From Polaribacter glomeratus (GTDB taxonomy: Bacteria; Bacteroidota; Bacteroidia; Flavobacteriales; Flavobacteriaceae): a stretch of 64,000 nucleotides of DNA. Location of the stretch: positions 438,243 to 502,242 of the forward strand of contig NZ_MSCM01000001.1 in NCBI RefSeq assembly GCF_002954665.1, read 5' to 3'. The notes under the pieces were generated by a model, which saw nothing but the letters and a program-made list of their open reading frames with translations, ran no database searches and was not told the origin of the DNA. Position numbers and translations under genes: made by a program. Positions within the stretch are counted from its first letter, which is position 1; every line of letters starts with the position of its first letter. Shown in pieces: positions 1-7,327 of this stretch.

Positions 1-724
1 GTTGTAGATATTGACCAATAGTTAACACATCTAAATTTACAGCTTGTAAATCTTTCATTGTTTCTAAAACTTCTTCTTCAGTTTCACCTAAACCAAGCAT
101 TAAACCTGTTTTTGTGCGCATTCCTTTTTCTTTTAGGTATTTTAAGACACCCAAACTTCTATCGTATTTTGCCTGAATTCTTACTTCACGCGTTAACCTC
201 CTTACAGTTTCCATATTATGAGAAACTACTTCTGGATGCACTTCAATAATTCTATCTATTTGATTTTTATTTCCTTGAAAATCAGGAATTAAAGTTTCTA
301 AAGTCGTCGTTGGATTTGCTCTACGAATCGCGTCTACTGTTTCTGCCCAAATAATAGAACCACCATCTTTTAAATCATCTCTATCTACAGAAGTAATTAC
401 AGCATGTTTAATGCTCATTATTTTTATAGAACGCGCAACTTTCTCTGGTTCATCCCATTCAACAGTTTCTGGTCTTCCGGTTTTTACCCCGCAAAATCCG
501 CAAGATCGCGTACAAATATTTCCAAGAATCATAAATGTTGCAGTTCCTTCGCCCCAACATTCGCCCATGTTTGGGCAGCTTCCACTTGCACAAATTGTGT
601 TTAGTTTGTATTTATCAACCAAACCTCTTAATTCTGTGTATTTTTTACCAACAGGTAATTTTACACGTAACCATTTAGGTTTGCTTGGTCTTTCGGTAGG
701 AGTTATTACAGATGCTATCGCCAT
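1..724 (-). CDS. lipA: Lipoyl synthase (3' end cut by window edge)
   Basis: Radical-SAM enzyme that inserts two sulfurs into octanoyl groups on the lipoyl domains of 2-oxoacid dehydrogenases and the glycine cleavage H protein. The visible 241 residues carry both iron-sulfur cluster signatures of LipA: the auxiliary cluster cysteines C45, C50 and C56 ([12 protein letters not shown]) and the radical-SAM CxxxCxxC at C71, C75 and C78 (CTRSCGFC). The family is about 290 residues, so roughly 50 C-terminal residues lie outside the window. The start ATG is at 724, with a Bacteroidota -7 box (TAAATTTG) about 22 nt upstream. The identification is secure. Confidence 0.97.
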   Translation of the reverse strand, partial: MAIASVITPTERPSKPKWLRVKLPVGKKYTELRGLVDKYKLNTICASGSCPNMGECWGEGTATFMILGNICTRSCGFCGVKTGRPETVEWDEPEKVARSIKIMSIKHAVITSVDRDDLKDGGSIIWAETVDAIRRANPTTTLETLIPDFQGNKNQIDRIIEVHPEVVSHNMETVRRLTREVRIQAKYDRSLGVLKYLKEKGMRTKTGLMLGLGETEEEVLETMKDLQAVNLDVLTIGQYLQ

Positions 725-745
725 TTTTATATCGTAATTTAGTTG

Positions 746-753
746 CAAATTTA
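746..753 (-). promoter_or_regulatory. Probable -7 box of the lipA promoter
   Basis: On the minus strand this reads TAAATTTG, matching the Bacteroidota housekeeping sigma consensus TAnnTTTG, about 22 nt before the lipA start. No clear TTG -33 element lies at the expected 17-20 nt, so the promoter is only half supported. Confidence 0.5.
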
Positions 754-778
754 CGAAGAAAATAAGGAATGAAAAATG

Positions 779-964
779 TTAAAAGAGATAGAATTTAGAT
801 TGATTTACTTTTTTTTGATAAGTTAGTTCTAATTTTAAAATTGCTGCTTTTATTTGTAACTCGGATAGTTGAACGGATTGTTTAATTTCTATTATTTCTG
901 ATTTTAAAGCTAGCTTTAAAGAAGTTTTAAATAAATTGTTTGCAGCTGCGTCAAATAGATTCAT
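779..964 (-). CDS. Small hypothetical protein, 61 aa
   Basis: I do not recognise this protein. It is a 61-residue, mostly helical, charged polypeptide with a Lys/Leu-rich middle and a basic C-terminus; there is no signal peptide or membrane segment. The ATG at 964 lies 12 nt after the stop of the 40-aa membrane protein at 977-1099, on the same strand, so the two probably form a small operon upstream of lipA. Its reality rests on this arrangement and on having no competing frame. No function is proposed. Confidence 0.5.
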   Translation of the reverse strand: MNLFDAAANNLFKTSLKLALKSEIIEIKQSVQLSELQIKAAILKLELTYQKKVNQSKFYLF

Positions 965-976
965 ATCTTTTTATTG

Positions 977-1099
977 CTAGAATCCACCAAATAAACCTAA
1001 TTTAAAATGATCCCAATCAGAAAAAATAGCGCTAATCACAAAAAATGAAATTACAGAAACAACTATTTTTATTCTTAATTTGTTTTTCTCTTTTTTCAT
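977..1099 (-). CDS. Micro-protein with one membrane segment, 40 aa
   Basis: A short frame from ATG 1099 to TAG 977. The translation begins with a strongly basic stretch (MKKEKNKLRIK), continues with one hydrophobic helix (about residues 11-26, VVSVISFFVISAIF) and ends with a short acidic/aromatic tail (SDWDHFKLGLFGGF). This basic-TM-tail layout is typical of small single-pass inner-membrane proteins. It precedes the 61-aa gene at 779-964 by 12 nt. I have seen similar tiny proteins in flavobacterial genomes but no function is known to me. Confidence 0.6.
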   Translation of the reverse strand: MKKEKNKLRIKIVVSVISFFVISAIFSDWDHFKLGLFGGF

Positions 1100-1332
1100 T
1101 AGTATCTGATTAAAATGTTCTAGTTTAATAACAATTTTTAAATAAAATAATATATTTATCTTGTATCTGAGGCCTTAATTTTTTAAATAATTTCATTGAA
1201 ATAAAAGACACAATTTTATTTTAAGTTTTAGAGATTTGTTAGGTAGATGCTATCAAGTCTTGTTTTTATATGTGAAGCATTCTTTACTCTTTTATTGAAC
1301 AACAATGATTTTTTAAAAATATATAGAATATT
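1100..1332. other. AT-rich intergenic region
   Basis: Between the end of the Nramp-like gene and the start of the 40-aa micro-protein gene. Very AT-rich, no frame, no strong hairpin and no repeat. It should hold the promoter of the micro-protein operon, but no clean TAnnTTTG match was found. Confidence 0.4.
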
Positions 1333-2553
1333 TTACAAATTCATCAAAAACCAAATACTAAACCCTATTAAAAAAAATATACCCACAATACTCAAGATTT
1401 TTAAATATATTTTTGGTTGATGTTCTTTAGGAGTGTGTTTACCAGTAATTAAAATATAATTTAAAATCGCATAAAATGGTGCCGTTAAAAAAGATAGAAT
1501 AGTGGCAATTTTTATTAAAACGCCCATATTACCTATAAAAAATTGAAGAATTATAAAAGTTCCAAGAAATAAGAAAATAATCCAAAACCAATAATTCAGT
1601 TTTGTTTCTTTATCAAACAATAAATTTGTAGTTTTTGTCATCGCCCTTGGCGAAGCATCTAAGGTTGTAATTGTAGTGCTAAACATTGTTGTAAATGCAG
1701 CAATAGCTATAAATATGTATGAAAATTCGCCTAAATTTTTGGTGTATAAAGTAATAAGTTGCGATGCGAATTCACTTCCGTTATTAGAGAAACTTTCACC
1801 CGAATTATGCATCACCAAAGCACCTAAAAGTACAAAGCAAATTCCCAGAAAAAGAGTACTAAAATATCCTACGTTAAAATCGAAAATAGCTGCTTTTGGT
1901 TTTATTTTAGTTTCGTTGTTTTTATTTTTTTCTATAGTCCAAATAGAATGCCAAATAGAAACATCTAATGGGGCAGGCATCCATCCTAAAAAAGCGATTA
2001 AGAAAGTAATTTCTATAGTTCCGGATGGTAAAACTTGGGTTATATCAAAAGCCTCTTTTGTGCTAAATAAAGCCACTGAAACGGCAATAATTGTGCTTAT
2101 TGTTAAGATAATAATAATGTATTTCATTAAATTATCTAACAATTTATATTTACCAGCTATTAAAATAAGCATACTAATTGCCATTAAAACCGTAGACCAA
2201 ATCACTAAATTATTTGTAAATCCAAAAAGTTGCGAAGCCAAACCAGCAGTTACAATTGTAACCGCAGCTTGTATGGTAAACATAGTTGCAAAATTTAATA
2301 CATAATATATAGCCAAAACACTTTTGCCTAATTTTTTATAACCATCAAGTAATGTTTCTCCTGTTGCTGCTGCATAACGAGGCCCAAACTGAAAAAAAGG
2401 ATATTTAAAAAGATGCACTAACACTAAAGACCAAAGTAAACCAAAACCAAATTCTGCACCAGCTTTTGTAGATTGTACTAAATGAGAAACACCAATTGCA
2501 GCGCCGGCAAATAACAAACCAGGTCCTAAAGAGTTCAAGAATGATTTTCTCAT
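1333..2553 (-). CDS. Divergent Nramp-family metal transporter-like membrane protein
   Basis: A 406-residue polytopic membrane protein with about 11 hydrophobic segments. The N-terminal FLNSLGPGLLFAGAAIG block and the TG-E-L-DGY motif after TM2 match the Nramp/MntH fold. Two substrate signatures are missing, however. The TM1 DPGN metal-binding motif is replaced (GAAIGVSHLVQ), and the TM6 MPH motif reads WMPAPLDVSIWHS. It therefore belongs to an Nramp side branch whose substrate cannot be assumed to be Mn or Fe. The ATG at 2553 follows the ECF sigma gene stop by 2 nt, so it is cotranscribed with the sigma factor and the glycosyltransferase upstream. Confidence 0.8.
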   Translation of the reverse strand: MRKSFLNSLGPGLLFAGAAIGVSHLVQSTKAGAEFGFGLLWSLVLVHLFKYPFFQFGPRYAAATGETLLDGYKKLGKSVLAIYYVLNFATMFTIQAAVTIVTAGLASQLFGFTNNLVIWSTVLMAISMLILIAGKYKLLDNLMKYIIIILTISTIIAVSVALFSTKEAFDITQVLPSGTIEITFLIAFLGWMPAPLDVSIWHSIWTIEKNKNNETKIKPKAAIFDFNVGYFSTLFLGICFVLLGALVMHNSGESFSNNGSEFASQLITLYTKNLGEFSYIFIAIAAFTTMFSTTITTLDASPRAMTKTTNLLFDKETKLNYWFWIIFLFLGTFIILQFFIGNMGVLIKIATILSFLTAPFYAILNYILITGKHTPKEHQPKIYLKILSIVGIFFLIGFSIWFLMNL

Positions 2554-2555
2554 TT

Positions 2556-3119
2556 CTAATTTCTCTTTATAATTTCTGCTAATAATTTTTTGGCACGTAA
2601 TAGTTTTACTTTTACATTGCTCATAGGTTCGTTAATTTGCTTAGAAATTTCTTTATATGTTAGTTCTTGAAAGTAACGTAACTGAATAACTTCTTGGTAT
2701 TTAGGTTTTAATTTTTTAATATCTTTTAATAGGTTTGCTAAATTTTGTTCACCAATAATTTTATCTTCTGGAGTAGGGTTTTCATCAGCAATTAAATATA
2801 CTTTTTCTTCTTGGCCTTTTGTAGTTTCAAAAGAGATAGATGCATTTTTTTTGCGCAATAAATCAATATGTACATTTTTAGAAATGGTAATTAACCATGT
2901 TTTAAAAACGTACTTTTCATTAAAAGTATGTATTTTATCAAAAGCTTTAGAGAATGTTTGAATTGCAATATCCTCGGCATCATTTTCGCTTTTTGTACGT
3001 TTTAGTTGATAATTGTATACAGCAGACCAATACGTCTCTAACAGATATCTAAAAGCTGCTTGGTTGCCTTCTCTAGCTTTAGAAATATTTAGTTCAAGTA
3101 GTTTATCGTTTATTTCCAA
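2556..3119 (-). CDS. ECF-type RNA polymerase sigma factor
   Basis: 187 residues with the two-domain ECF layout. Region 2 lies at about residues 20-90 (YNYQLKRTKSENDAEDIAIQ, the DAED-x-x-Q core). Region 4 lies at about 130-180 (YQEVIQLRYFQELTYKEISK followed by an HTH with SNVKVKLLRAKKLL). The start is TTG (3117-3119), nested in the end of the upstream glycosyltransferase gene with a 10-nt overlap, so translation is probably coupled. The Nramp-like gene follows after 2 nt. No adjacent anti-sigma gene is visible, unusual for an ECF factor, so the regulation is unclear; it may behave like the anti-sigma-independent SigW-like factors common in Bacteroidota. Confidence 0.93.
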   Translation of the reverse strand: MEINDKLLELNISKAREGNQAAFRYLLETYWSAVYNYQLKRTKSENDAEDIAIQTFSKAFDKIHTFNEKYVFKTWLITISKNVHIDLLRKKNASISFETTKGQEEKVYLIADENPTPEDKIIGEQNLANLLKDIKKLKPKYQEVIQLRYFQELTYKEISKQINEPMSNVKVKLLRAKKLLAEIIKRN

Positions 3120-4213
3120 TGTGTTGGTTTTGAAGTCAAATTAGCAATAAATATACTAATTTGAAACAATAGTAAACCAATTTCTAAAAAAGGTAAGAAA
3201 AAAATAATTTGTGGTTCTTTTAGTTTTTTTGCAGATGACCCTACAACAATATAGTTTGTAATAAAGTAAAGTGCTGCTATTGTTAGCGTTAACGTATATG
3301 AATATAAAATAGATAATATAATTGTTAAAATATAAAAAAGAATTTTTGTAAATGTAAATGTATTTAATATTAAACGATGTTTATATTTATAGTTCTTTTT
3401 GATGAATGCTACTTCTTTTTTATCAATAAACCATTTATAAAAAGAAGTTGGAGCATCGGTCTCTACAAAACTATTTTCTGATAAACAAAATGATGTATTT
3501 TCTTTAGTTGCAGCATCTTTGATAAATAAATCTTCTAAGCCAGCATTTATTTTCATGTGATTTATAAAACCTTTCACCTTAAAAAAGGTTGCTTTATCAT
3601 AGGCTAAATTGCCATCAAAAGCCATAAAAGGCGAACCCTTTTTTGCAAAACTAAAACATTTAATTGCAGTTATTAAGTTTTCGTACCGAACAAAAAGATT
3701 CATTACAGAATTTTCTTTGCGATATTTTTTATATCCCAAAACAATTCCTTTTTTTGAAGTAAAATTTTTACTCATTTCAAAAATCCAGGTTTTGGAAACG
3801 GGATTGCAATTAGCATTTGTAAATAATAAATGATCGTGTTTAGAGGCTTTGATACCTAATGTTAAGGCGTACTTTTTACTTGCCCAAAAGGCTTCAATAT
3901 TTTCTACTTCTACGACTTTAATGGCAGCATGTTCTTCTGCAAAAGATTCAATAATGTGGTTTGTTTCATCCGAAGAAGCATTATTTATAATAACGATTTC
4001 GAACACAGAATACTCTTGTTCTAGAATTGATGGGATTAATTTTAGTAGGTTTTCTCCTTGATCTTTGCCAAAAATTATTACAGAAACAGGTAATTCTACG
4101 CTGTTATTATAACCTTTTTTTGATTTAGAAAGAAATGAATAAAAAGCAAATAAATAAGTAATTTGAAGTACTGTACATGCTACAAAAATGCAGAAGATTA
4201 CAGATAAAATCAT
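3110..4213 (-). CDS. Membrane-anchored family 2 glycosyltransferase
   Basis: 367 residues: an N-terminal membrane helix (about 1-25), a GT-A domain (about 40-260; begins LPVSVIIFGKDQGENL, with SILEQEYSVFEIVIINNASSDET) and two or three C-terminal helices (about 285-355). This is the layout of membrane GT2 enzymes that build surface glycans. The position where the family usually has a DxD metal-binding triad reads N-A-N (LLFTNANCNP), and the usual acid in the VDDxSxD block is also Asn, so activity or metal use may be altered. It is the first gene of the operon with the ECF sigma and Nramp-like genes and overlaps the sigma gene by 10 nt. Confidence 0.87.
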   Translation of the reverse strand: MILSVIFCIFVACTVLQITYLFAFYSFLSKSKKGYNNSVELPVSVIIFGKDQGENLLKLIPSILEQEYSVFEIVIINNASSDETNHIIESFAEEHAAIKVVEVENIEAFWASKKYALTLGIKASKHDHLLFTNANCNPVSKTWIFEMSKNFTSKKGIVLGYKKYRKENSVMNLFVRYENLITAIKCFSFAKKGSPFMAFDGNLAYDKATFFKVKGFINHMKINAGLEDLFIKDAATKENTSFCLSENSFVETDAPTSFYKWFIDKKEVAFIKKNYKYKHRLILNTFTFTKILFYILTIILSILYSYTLTLTIAALYFITNYIVVGSSAKKLKEPQIIFFLPFLEIGLLLFQISIFIANLTSKPTHWK

Positions 4214-4227
4214 TCTTTTTTGATAGG

Positions 4228-4431
4228 TTAATTATGTTGTGGTTCTGCGCAGTTGTCAAACTTGTCTGGAGTTTTTCCGCAAAAACCGCAAGACTCACCA
4301 TTTTTATTTAACATTGGGTTTTGGCTTGCACAAGTACCTGCAAATTTGCCATCCTTTTTTGCCCAGATTTTTATAGCAATACCTGCCACAGCAAGTGCTA
4401 GTAAACCTAAAGTAAGAAATAATAATTTCAT
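4228..4431 (-). CDS. Small Cys-rich membrane protein, 67 aa
   Basis: An N-terminal hydrophobic helix (residues 4-23) is followed by a hydrophilic tail with four cysteines: C34, C48, C51 and C61, the middle pair in a CGFC motif. The arrangement suggests a membrane-tethered metal or iron-sulfur/zinc ligand, or a redox-active CxxC. Similar short proteins are annotated in flavobacteria only as membrane or secreted protein. It ends 14 nt upstream (minus strand order) of the glycosyltransferase start at 4213, so it is likely the first gene of that operon. The divergent gene at 4524 is the second ECF sigma factor. No function is assigned. Confidence 0.7.
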   Translation of the reverse strand: MKLLFLTLGLLALAVAGIAIKIWAKKDGKFAGTCASQNPMLNKNGESCGFCGKTPDKFDNCAEPQHN

Positions 4432-4523
4432 ATAAAGTATTTGGGCTGTAAAGATACGTTTAATAAATGTTTTTTTAAACTCTCTTAAAGCATTTTTTGT
4501 ATGTTTACTTTTTTTAAAATCGA

Positions 4524-5105
4524 TTGGAAGAACAAGAATTTATTAATCAATTAATTCAAGGAAATCAAACTGCATACAATCAATTATTAGATGATTATCA
4601 GCAGAAAGTTTTTGGTACTTGTATTTCTTTTGTGCCTAATAAAGAAGATGCCGAAGATGTTACACAAGAAGTTTTTTTAGAGGTTTTTAAATCGATTTCA
4701 AATTTTAAAGGAGATTCTAAATTAGCTACTTGGATTTTTAGAATTGCCACAAATAAGTCTTTAGAGTTCATCAGAAAAAAGAATACCAAAAAACGTTTTG
4801 CATTTATGCAGAGAATTATGGGAAATGAAATCTCCATAGATCAAACCAATTATTTTACTGAATTTGATCATCCTGGTATTTTAATGGAAAATAAAGAAAA
4901 ATCAGCAACTATTTTTAAGGCGATAAATACTTTGCCAGATAGTCAACGAGTTATTTTTACTTTAGCTAAAATTGATGGAAAAAGCTATCAAGAAATTGTA
5001 GAAATTACGGGTAAAAGTTTGTCGTCTGTAGAATCTGTTTTATTTAGAGCCAAAAAAGGATTGCAAGTTAAATTAGAGAATTTTTATAAAAATGAGCAAT
5101 CCTAA
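4524..5105 (+). CDS. ECF-type RNA polymerase sigma factor heading an envelope-protein module
   Basis: 193 residues. Region 2 (about 20-90; KVFGTCISFVPNKEDAEDVT and an AT-W-IFRIATNKSLEFIRK segment) and region 4 (about 125-185; LPDSQRVIFTLAKIDGKSYQEI then LSSVESVLFRAKKGL) are both clear. The start is TTG at 4524; an in-frame stop lies 9 nt upstream, so no ATG alternative exists. It is followed by a one-TM protein gene (5192) and a CpxP-like gene (5515). The motif CGCAAG-N16-CATCTAAA before three transcription units immediately downstream is the best candidate for the promoter read by this sigma factor; the sigma gene itself does not carry it. Confidence 0.95.
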   Translation: MEEQEFINQLIQGNQTAYNQLLDDYQQKVFGTCISFVPNKEDAEDVTQEVFLEVFKSISNFKGDSKLATWIFRIATNKSLEFIRKKNTKKRFAFMQRIMGNEISIDQTNYFTEFDHPGILMENKEKSATIFKAINTLPDSQRVIFTLAKIDGKSYQEIVEITGKSLSSVESVLFRAKKGLQVKLENFYKNEQS

Positions 5106-5131
5106 ATTATTTGTAAAAAAACAAAACAGCG

Positions 5132-5161
5132 CGCAAGTTTTTATAATTTCTTGCATCTAAA
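5132..5161 (+). promoter_or_regulatory. Putative ECF sigma promoter, copy 1
   Basis: CGCAAG (5132-5137), 16-nt spacer, CATCTAAA (5154-5161), ending 30 nt before the ATG at 5192. The same two blocks with exactly the same spacing occur at 6153-6182 and 6505-6534. It does not fit the TTG/TAnnTTTG housekeeping consensus. It is assigned to the ECF factor at 4524 by proximity. Confidence 0.65.
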
Positions 5162-5191
5162 TAAATATAATTGTTTTTAAAATGATTGAAA

Positions 5192-5509
5192 ATGAAAAAT
5201 AAAGAACATATAGATCAGCAAGTTGAAGCTGCTTTTAATGCTTTAGGTGTTATTGGAGAAGTGAAAGTAAATCATTTTTTTAAGCACAAAGTACTGCAAC
5301 AATTAGCACATCAGAAAGAAGAAAAATCAAAAGTTTTTACTTGGTTTACACCGCAACTTCAAATGGCCAGTTTAGCCTTGATTGTGTTGTTAAATGCGAG
5401 TGCAATTTTGTATGCATTTTCTGCACAAACAGATACTTTGGATGCTAGTTTAGAAACTTTTGCGCAAGAGTATTCTTTACAATCCGAGACAACTTCTATC
5501 TTAAATTAG
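5192..5509 (+). CDS. Single-pass membrane protein, candidate anti-sigma-like partner
   Basis: 105 residues from ATG 5192 (an in-frame TTG 6 nt earlier is possible but less likely). A soluble helical N-terminal part (about 1-52) precedes one membrane helix (about 57-77, MASLALIVLLNASAILYAF), with a short acidic periplasmic tail of about 28 residues. Position after an ECF sigma gene, topology (cytoplasmic helical domain, one TM, periplasmic tail) and size suit an anti-sigma factor, but no ZAS/HxxxCxxC motif is present, so this is inference. It has its own copy of the CGCAAG-N16-CATCTAAA motif upstream, which would give autoregulated feedback. The next gene follows after 5 nt. Confidence 0.75.
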   Translation: MKNKEHIDQQVEAAFNALGVIGEVKVNHFFKHKVLQQLAHQKEEKSKVFTWFTPQLQMASLALIVLLNASAILYAFSAQTDTLDASLETFAQEYSLQSETTSILN

Positions 5510-5514
5510 AAATT

Positions 5515-6006
5515 ATGAAATCAAAATTACTATCAGTTTTATTAATACTTCTTGTAGTATTAAATGGTGTTTTAATTTTTATGTTGATTAATAAACCGCA
5601 TCAAAATAAAAGACCTAAAGAAGAAAGAAACTTTTTAATTGAGCAACTTCTGTTTACGGATGCTCAAAAATATAAATTTATAAATTTAGACGATGCTCAC
5701 AGAGAGAATATGATGAGTTTTGATCTTCAAATTAGAAAAAATAAAGATGTATTATTTAAATCCTTTTCTGATAATTTTATAAATATTGATTCAATTAGTC
5801 AAATTATTGGAAATTTAGAAGGAAAAAAAGAAGTTGAAGTTTTTGGGTTTTTTAAATCTGTGAGAAAGATTTGTAATAAAGCTCAACAAGAAAAATTTGA
5901 TAAAATTATTAATAAAGCTTTAAAGGGAGGTAAACAGGGTTCACCGCCAAATGATAGAATGAATCGCCCACCAAGAGAAGGTGCAATGCATCCACCACCA
6001 AGATAA
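5515..6006 (+). CDS. CpxP/Spy-like periplasmic protein (heavy-metal sensor type)
   Basis: 163 residues: a hydrophobic N-terminal anchor or signal (about 5-26), then an all-helical periplasmic region (about 35-135) with LLFTDAQKYKFINLDDAHRENM, resembling the LTxxQ motif proteins of the Spy/CpxP/CnrX group that sense metals or misfolded protein. The C-terminus is Pro/Arg-rich (residues about 140-163, including RPPREGAMHPPPR). It is 5 nt downstream of the one-TM protein, so the two are cotranscribed, and a hairpin terminator follows at 6031. In an ECF module such a protein is a natural periplasmic sensor or chaperone; the ligand is unknown. Confidence 0.75.
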   Translation: MKSKLLSVLLILLVVLNGVLIFMLINKPHQNKRPKEERNFLIEQLLFTDAQKYKFINLDDAHRENMMSFDLQIRKNKDVLFKSFSDNFINIDSISQIIGNLEGKKEVEVFGFFKSVRKICNKAQQEKFDKIINKALKGGKQGSPPNDRMNRPPREGAMHPPPR

Positions 6007-6030
6007 TTTTCTTTTTTTATAAAAAATTTC

Positions 6031-6078
6031 AAACTATTTTAAATATTAGGATTCTAATATTAAAGTAGTTTTTTTTGT
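6031..6078 (+). terminator. Rho-independent terminator after the CpxP-like gene
   Basis: A long AT-rich inverted repeat (AAACTATTTTAAATATTAG paired with CTAATATTAAAGTAGTTT) followed by a run of T. It separates the sigma/CpxP transcript from the EF-hand gene, which has its own motif upstream. Confidence 0.7.
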
Positions 6079-6152
6079 TTTGGAGAATTCATATTTAAAG
6101 TCTTGCGCACTATTATGCAAGATTTTTGTTTTTGTTAAAGTTACGTTAACAA

Positions 6153-6182
6153 CGCAAGTATTAGAAAATAACCACATCTAAA
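6153..6182 (+). promoter_or_regulatory. Putative ECF sigma promoter, copy 2
   Basis: CGCAAG (6153-6158), 16-nt spacer, CATCTAAA (6175-6182), 25 nt before the ATG of the EF-hand gene. Identical blocks and spacing to copies 1 and 3. Confidence 0.65.
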
Positions 6183-6207
6183 GAAATATAATATTAAAAT
6201 AGATATC

Positions 6208-6486
6208 ATGAAAAAATTAATTTTATCAATAGGTTTTGTAGTATTAGCTTCCTCAACAGTTATATCACAAGAAAGAAATGACGACGCAAAAAAACAAGGA
6301 CCGCCTTCTTTAGAACAAATATTTAAAGATTTGGACAAAGATGAAGATGGGAAAATTTCTTTAAAAGAGGCGAAAGGGCCTTTAAAAAACGATTTCAAAA
6401 AAATTGACACAAATAAAGATGGTTTTCTTTCTAAAGAAGAAATGAAGAAGGCACCAAAACCACAAAGACCAGAAAAAAGAAATTAA
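6208..6486 (+). CDS. Secreted EF-hand calcium-binding protein
   Basis: 92 residues with an N-terminal signal peptide (about 1-20, ending VISQE). Two EF-hand loops are readable: DLDKDEDGKISLKEAKG (about 42-58) and DTNKDGFLSKEE (about 67-78), both with Asp at loop positions 1, 3 and 5 and Glu at 12. A short Pro/Lys-rich tail (APKPQRPEKRN) resembles the tail of the CpxP-like protein. It is predicted to bind Ca2+ in the periplasm or outside the cell. It is monocistronic by layout (terminator before, second promoter after) and carries promoter copy 2. Confidence 0.88.
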   Translation: MKKLILSIGFVVLASSTVISQERNDDAKKQGPPSLEQIFKDLDKDEDGKISLKEAKGPLKNDFKKIDTNKDGFLSKEEMKKAPKPQRPEKRN

Positions 6487-6504
6487 TAATAATTAAGTTT
6501 TAAG

Positions 6505-6534
6505 CGCAAGTTTTTAGAAAAACTAGCATCTAAA
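6505..6534 (+). promoter_or_regulatory. Putative ECF sigma promoter, copy 3
   Basis: CGCAAG (6505-6510), 16-nt spacer, CATCTAAA (6527-6534), 36 nt before the ATG of the YHYH lipoprotein gene. Matches copies 1 and 2 in both blocks and spacing. Confidence 0.65.
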
Positions 6535-6570
6535 TTAATATCAATCCAAAATAACAAAATAATTAAAAAA

Positions 6571-7326
6571 ATGAAAAATAATTTTATTAAAAAATCAGCA
6601 CTCTTAGTAATTCTTTTTACAGGATTAATTTCTTGCAATTCAGATAGTGAAACAATAGATACAGCAACAACAGATACGGTTGTTACAGAATTACATGCTG
6701 CTTTTGGGCAGTTTAATATAGAAGCAACAGATATTTATTTGTCAAGCGGCGGAACTAAAGTAACTATAGAAACAACTGGTTTACCAAATCATGAAAGTGT
6801 TTATTGGGGTTCTGGAAATGCTTTATACAAAGACGAACCAAATGTAGCAACTACGCCATCATTGATGTCTAGTAATAATAATGCGACCACAATTACGGTG
6901 GATGCAACTCCGAATTTGACAGGAAGTTCTGTAAGTACGCAATTAAGTACTATTGGCATTGCCGTAAGTGGCGCCTCAATTTTTAATGATCAAGAAGGAA
7001 ATGGCGCATTAAGTTCTGCTGCAGCAAGCTTAGATTGGACAGGAGCTCATATTGGTCCTGGAGTATATCATTACCATTTAGAACCAAAAGCCTTTACAAA
7101 CGATGATGCTAATTTAGTTGGTATTTTATTAGACGGCGTTTTTCTGTATGGCAGAAAATGTGAATCAACAGGAACGTATCCAACAAATTTAGATGCTTCT
7201 GGTGGTCATAAATCTACAACTCAATATACAAACGGAGTGCAAGAATATCATTACCATATTATTAACGAGTTGTACTCAACAACTGGTTCTTATATTGCAT
7301 TTGCAGGTCCATATAAAGGGTATTAA
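6571..7326 (+). CDS. YHYH-domain lipoprotein
   Basis: 251 residues. Lipoprotein signal with lipobox (LFTGLISC, Cys about residue 22). The mature protein contains the YHYH signature twice: VYHYHLEP near residue 170 and EYHYHIINE near 226, plus the linking segment LVGILLDGVFLYGRK typical of YHYH-domain proteins. The function of the family is not established; the paired Tyr/His clusters look like metal ligands. It is the first gene of an operon with the MORN-type lipoprotein (1 nt later) and the SCO protein, and is preceded by promoter copy 3. In several bacteria YHYH proteins sit beside copper or redox proteins, consistent with the SCO neighbour. Confidence 0.9.
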   Translation: MKNNFIKKSALLVILFTGLISCNSDSETIDTATTDTVVTELHAAFGQFNIEATDIYLSSGGTKVTIETTGLPNHESVYWGSGNALYKDEPNVATTPSLMSSNNNATTITVDATPNLTGSSVSTQLSTIGIAVSGASIFNDQEGNGALSSAAASLDWTGAHIGPGVYHYHLEPKAFTNDDANLVGILLDGVFLYGRKCESTGTYPTNLDASGGHKSTTQYTNGVQEYHYHIINELYSTTGSYIAFAGPYKGY

Positions 7327-7327
7327 A

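Noticed and set aside
411..737. Open frame on the plus strand (108 codons)
   Set aside because: It lies wholly or mostly antisense to lipA, whose motifs are unmistakable.
1676..2305. Open frame of 209 codons on the plus strand
   Set aside because: Antisense shadow of the Nramp-like gene; no start signals and low-complexity composition.
7193..7327. N-terminal extension of the MORN lipoprotein gene
   Set aside because: It overlaps the YHYH coding region and would destroy the lipoprotein signal that begins at ATG 7328.
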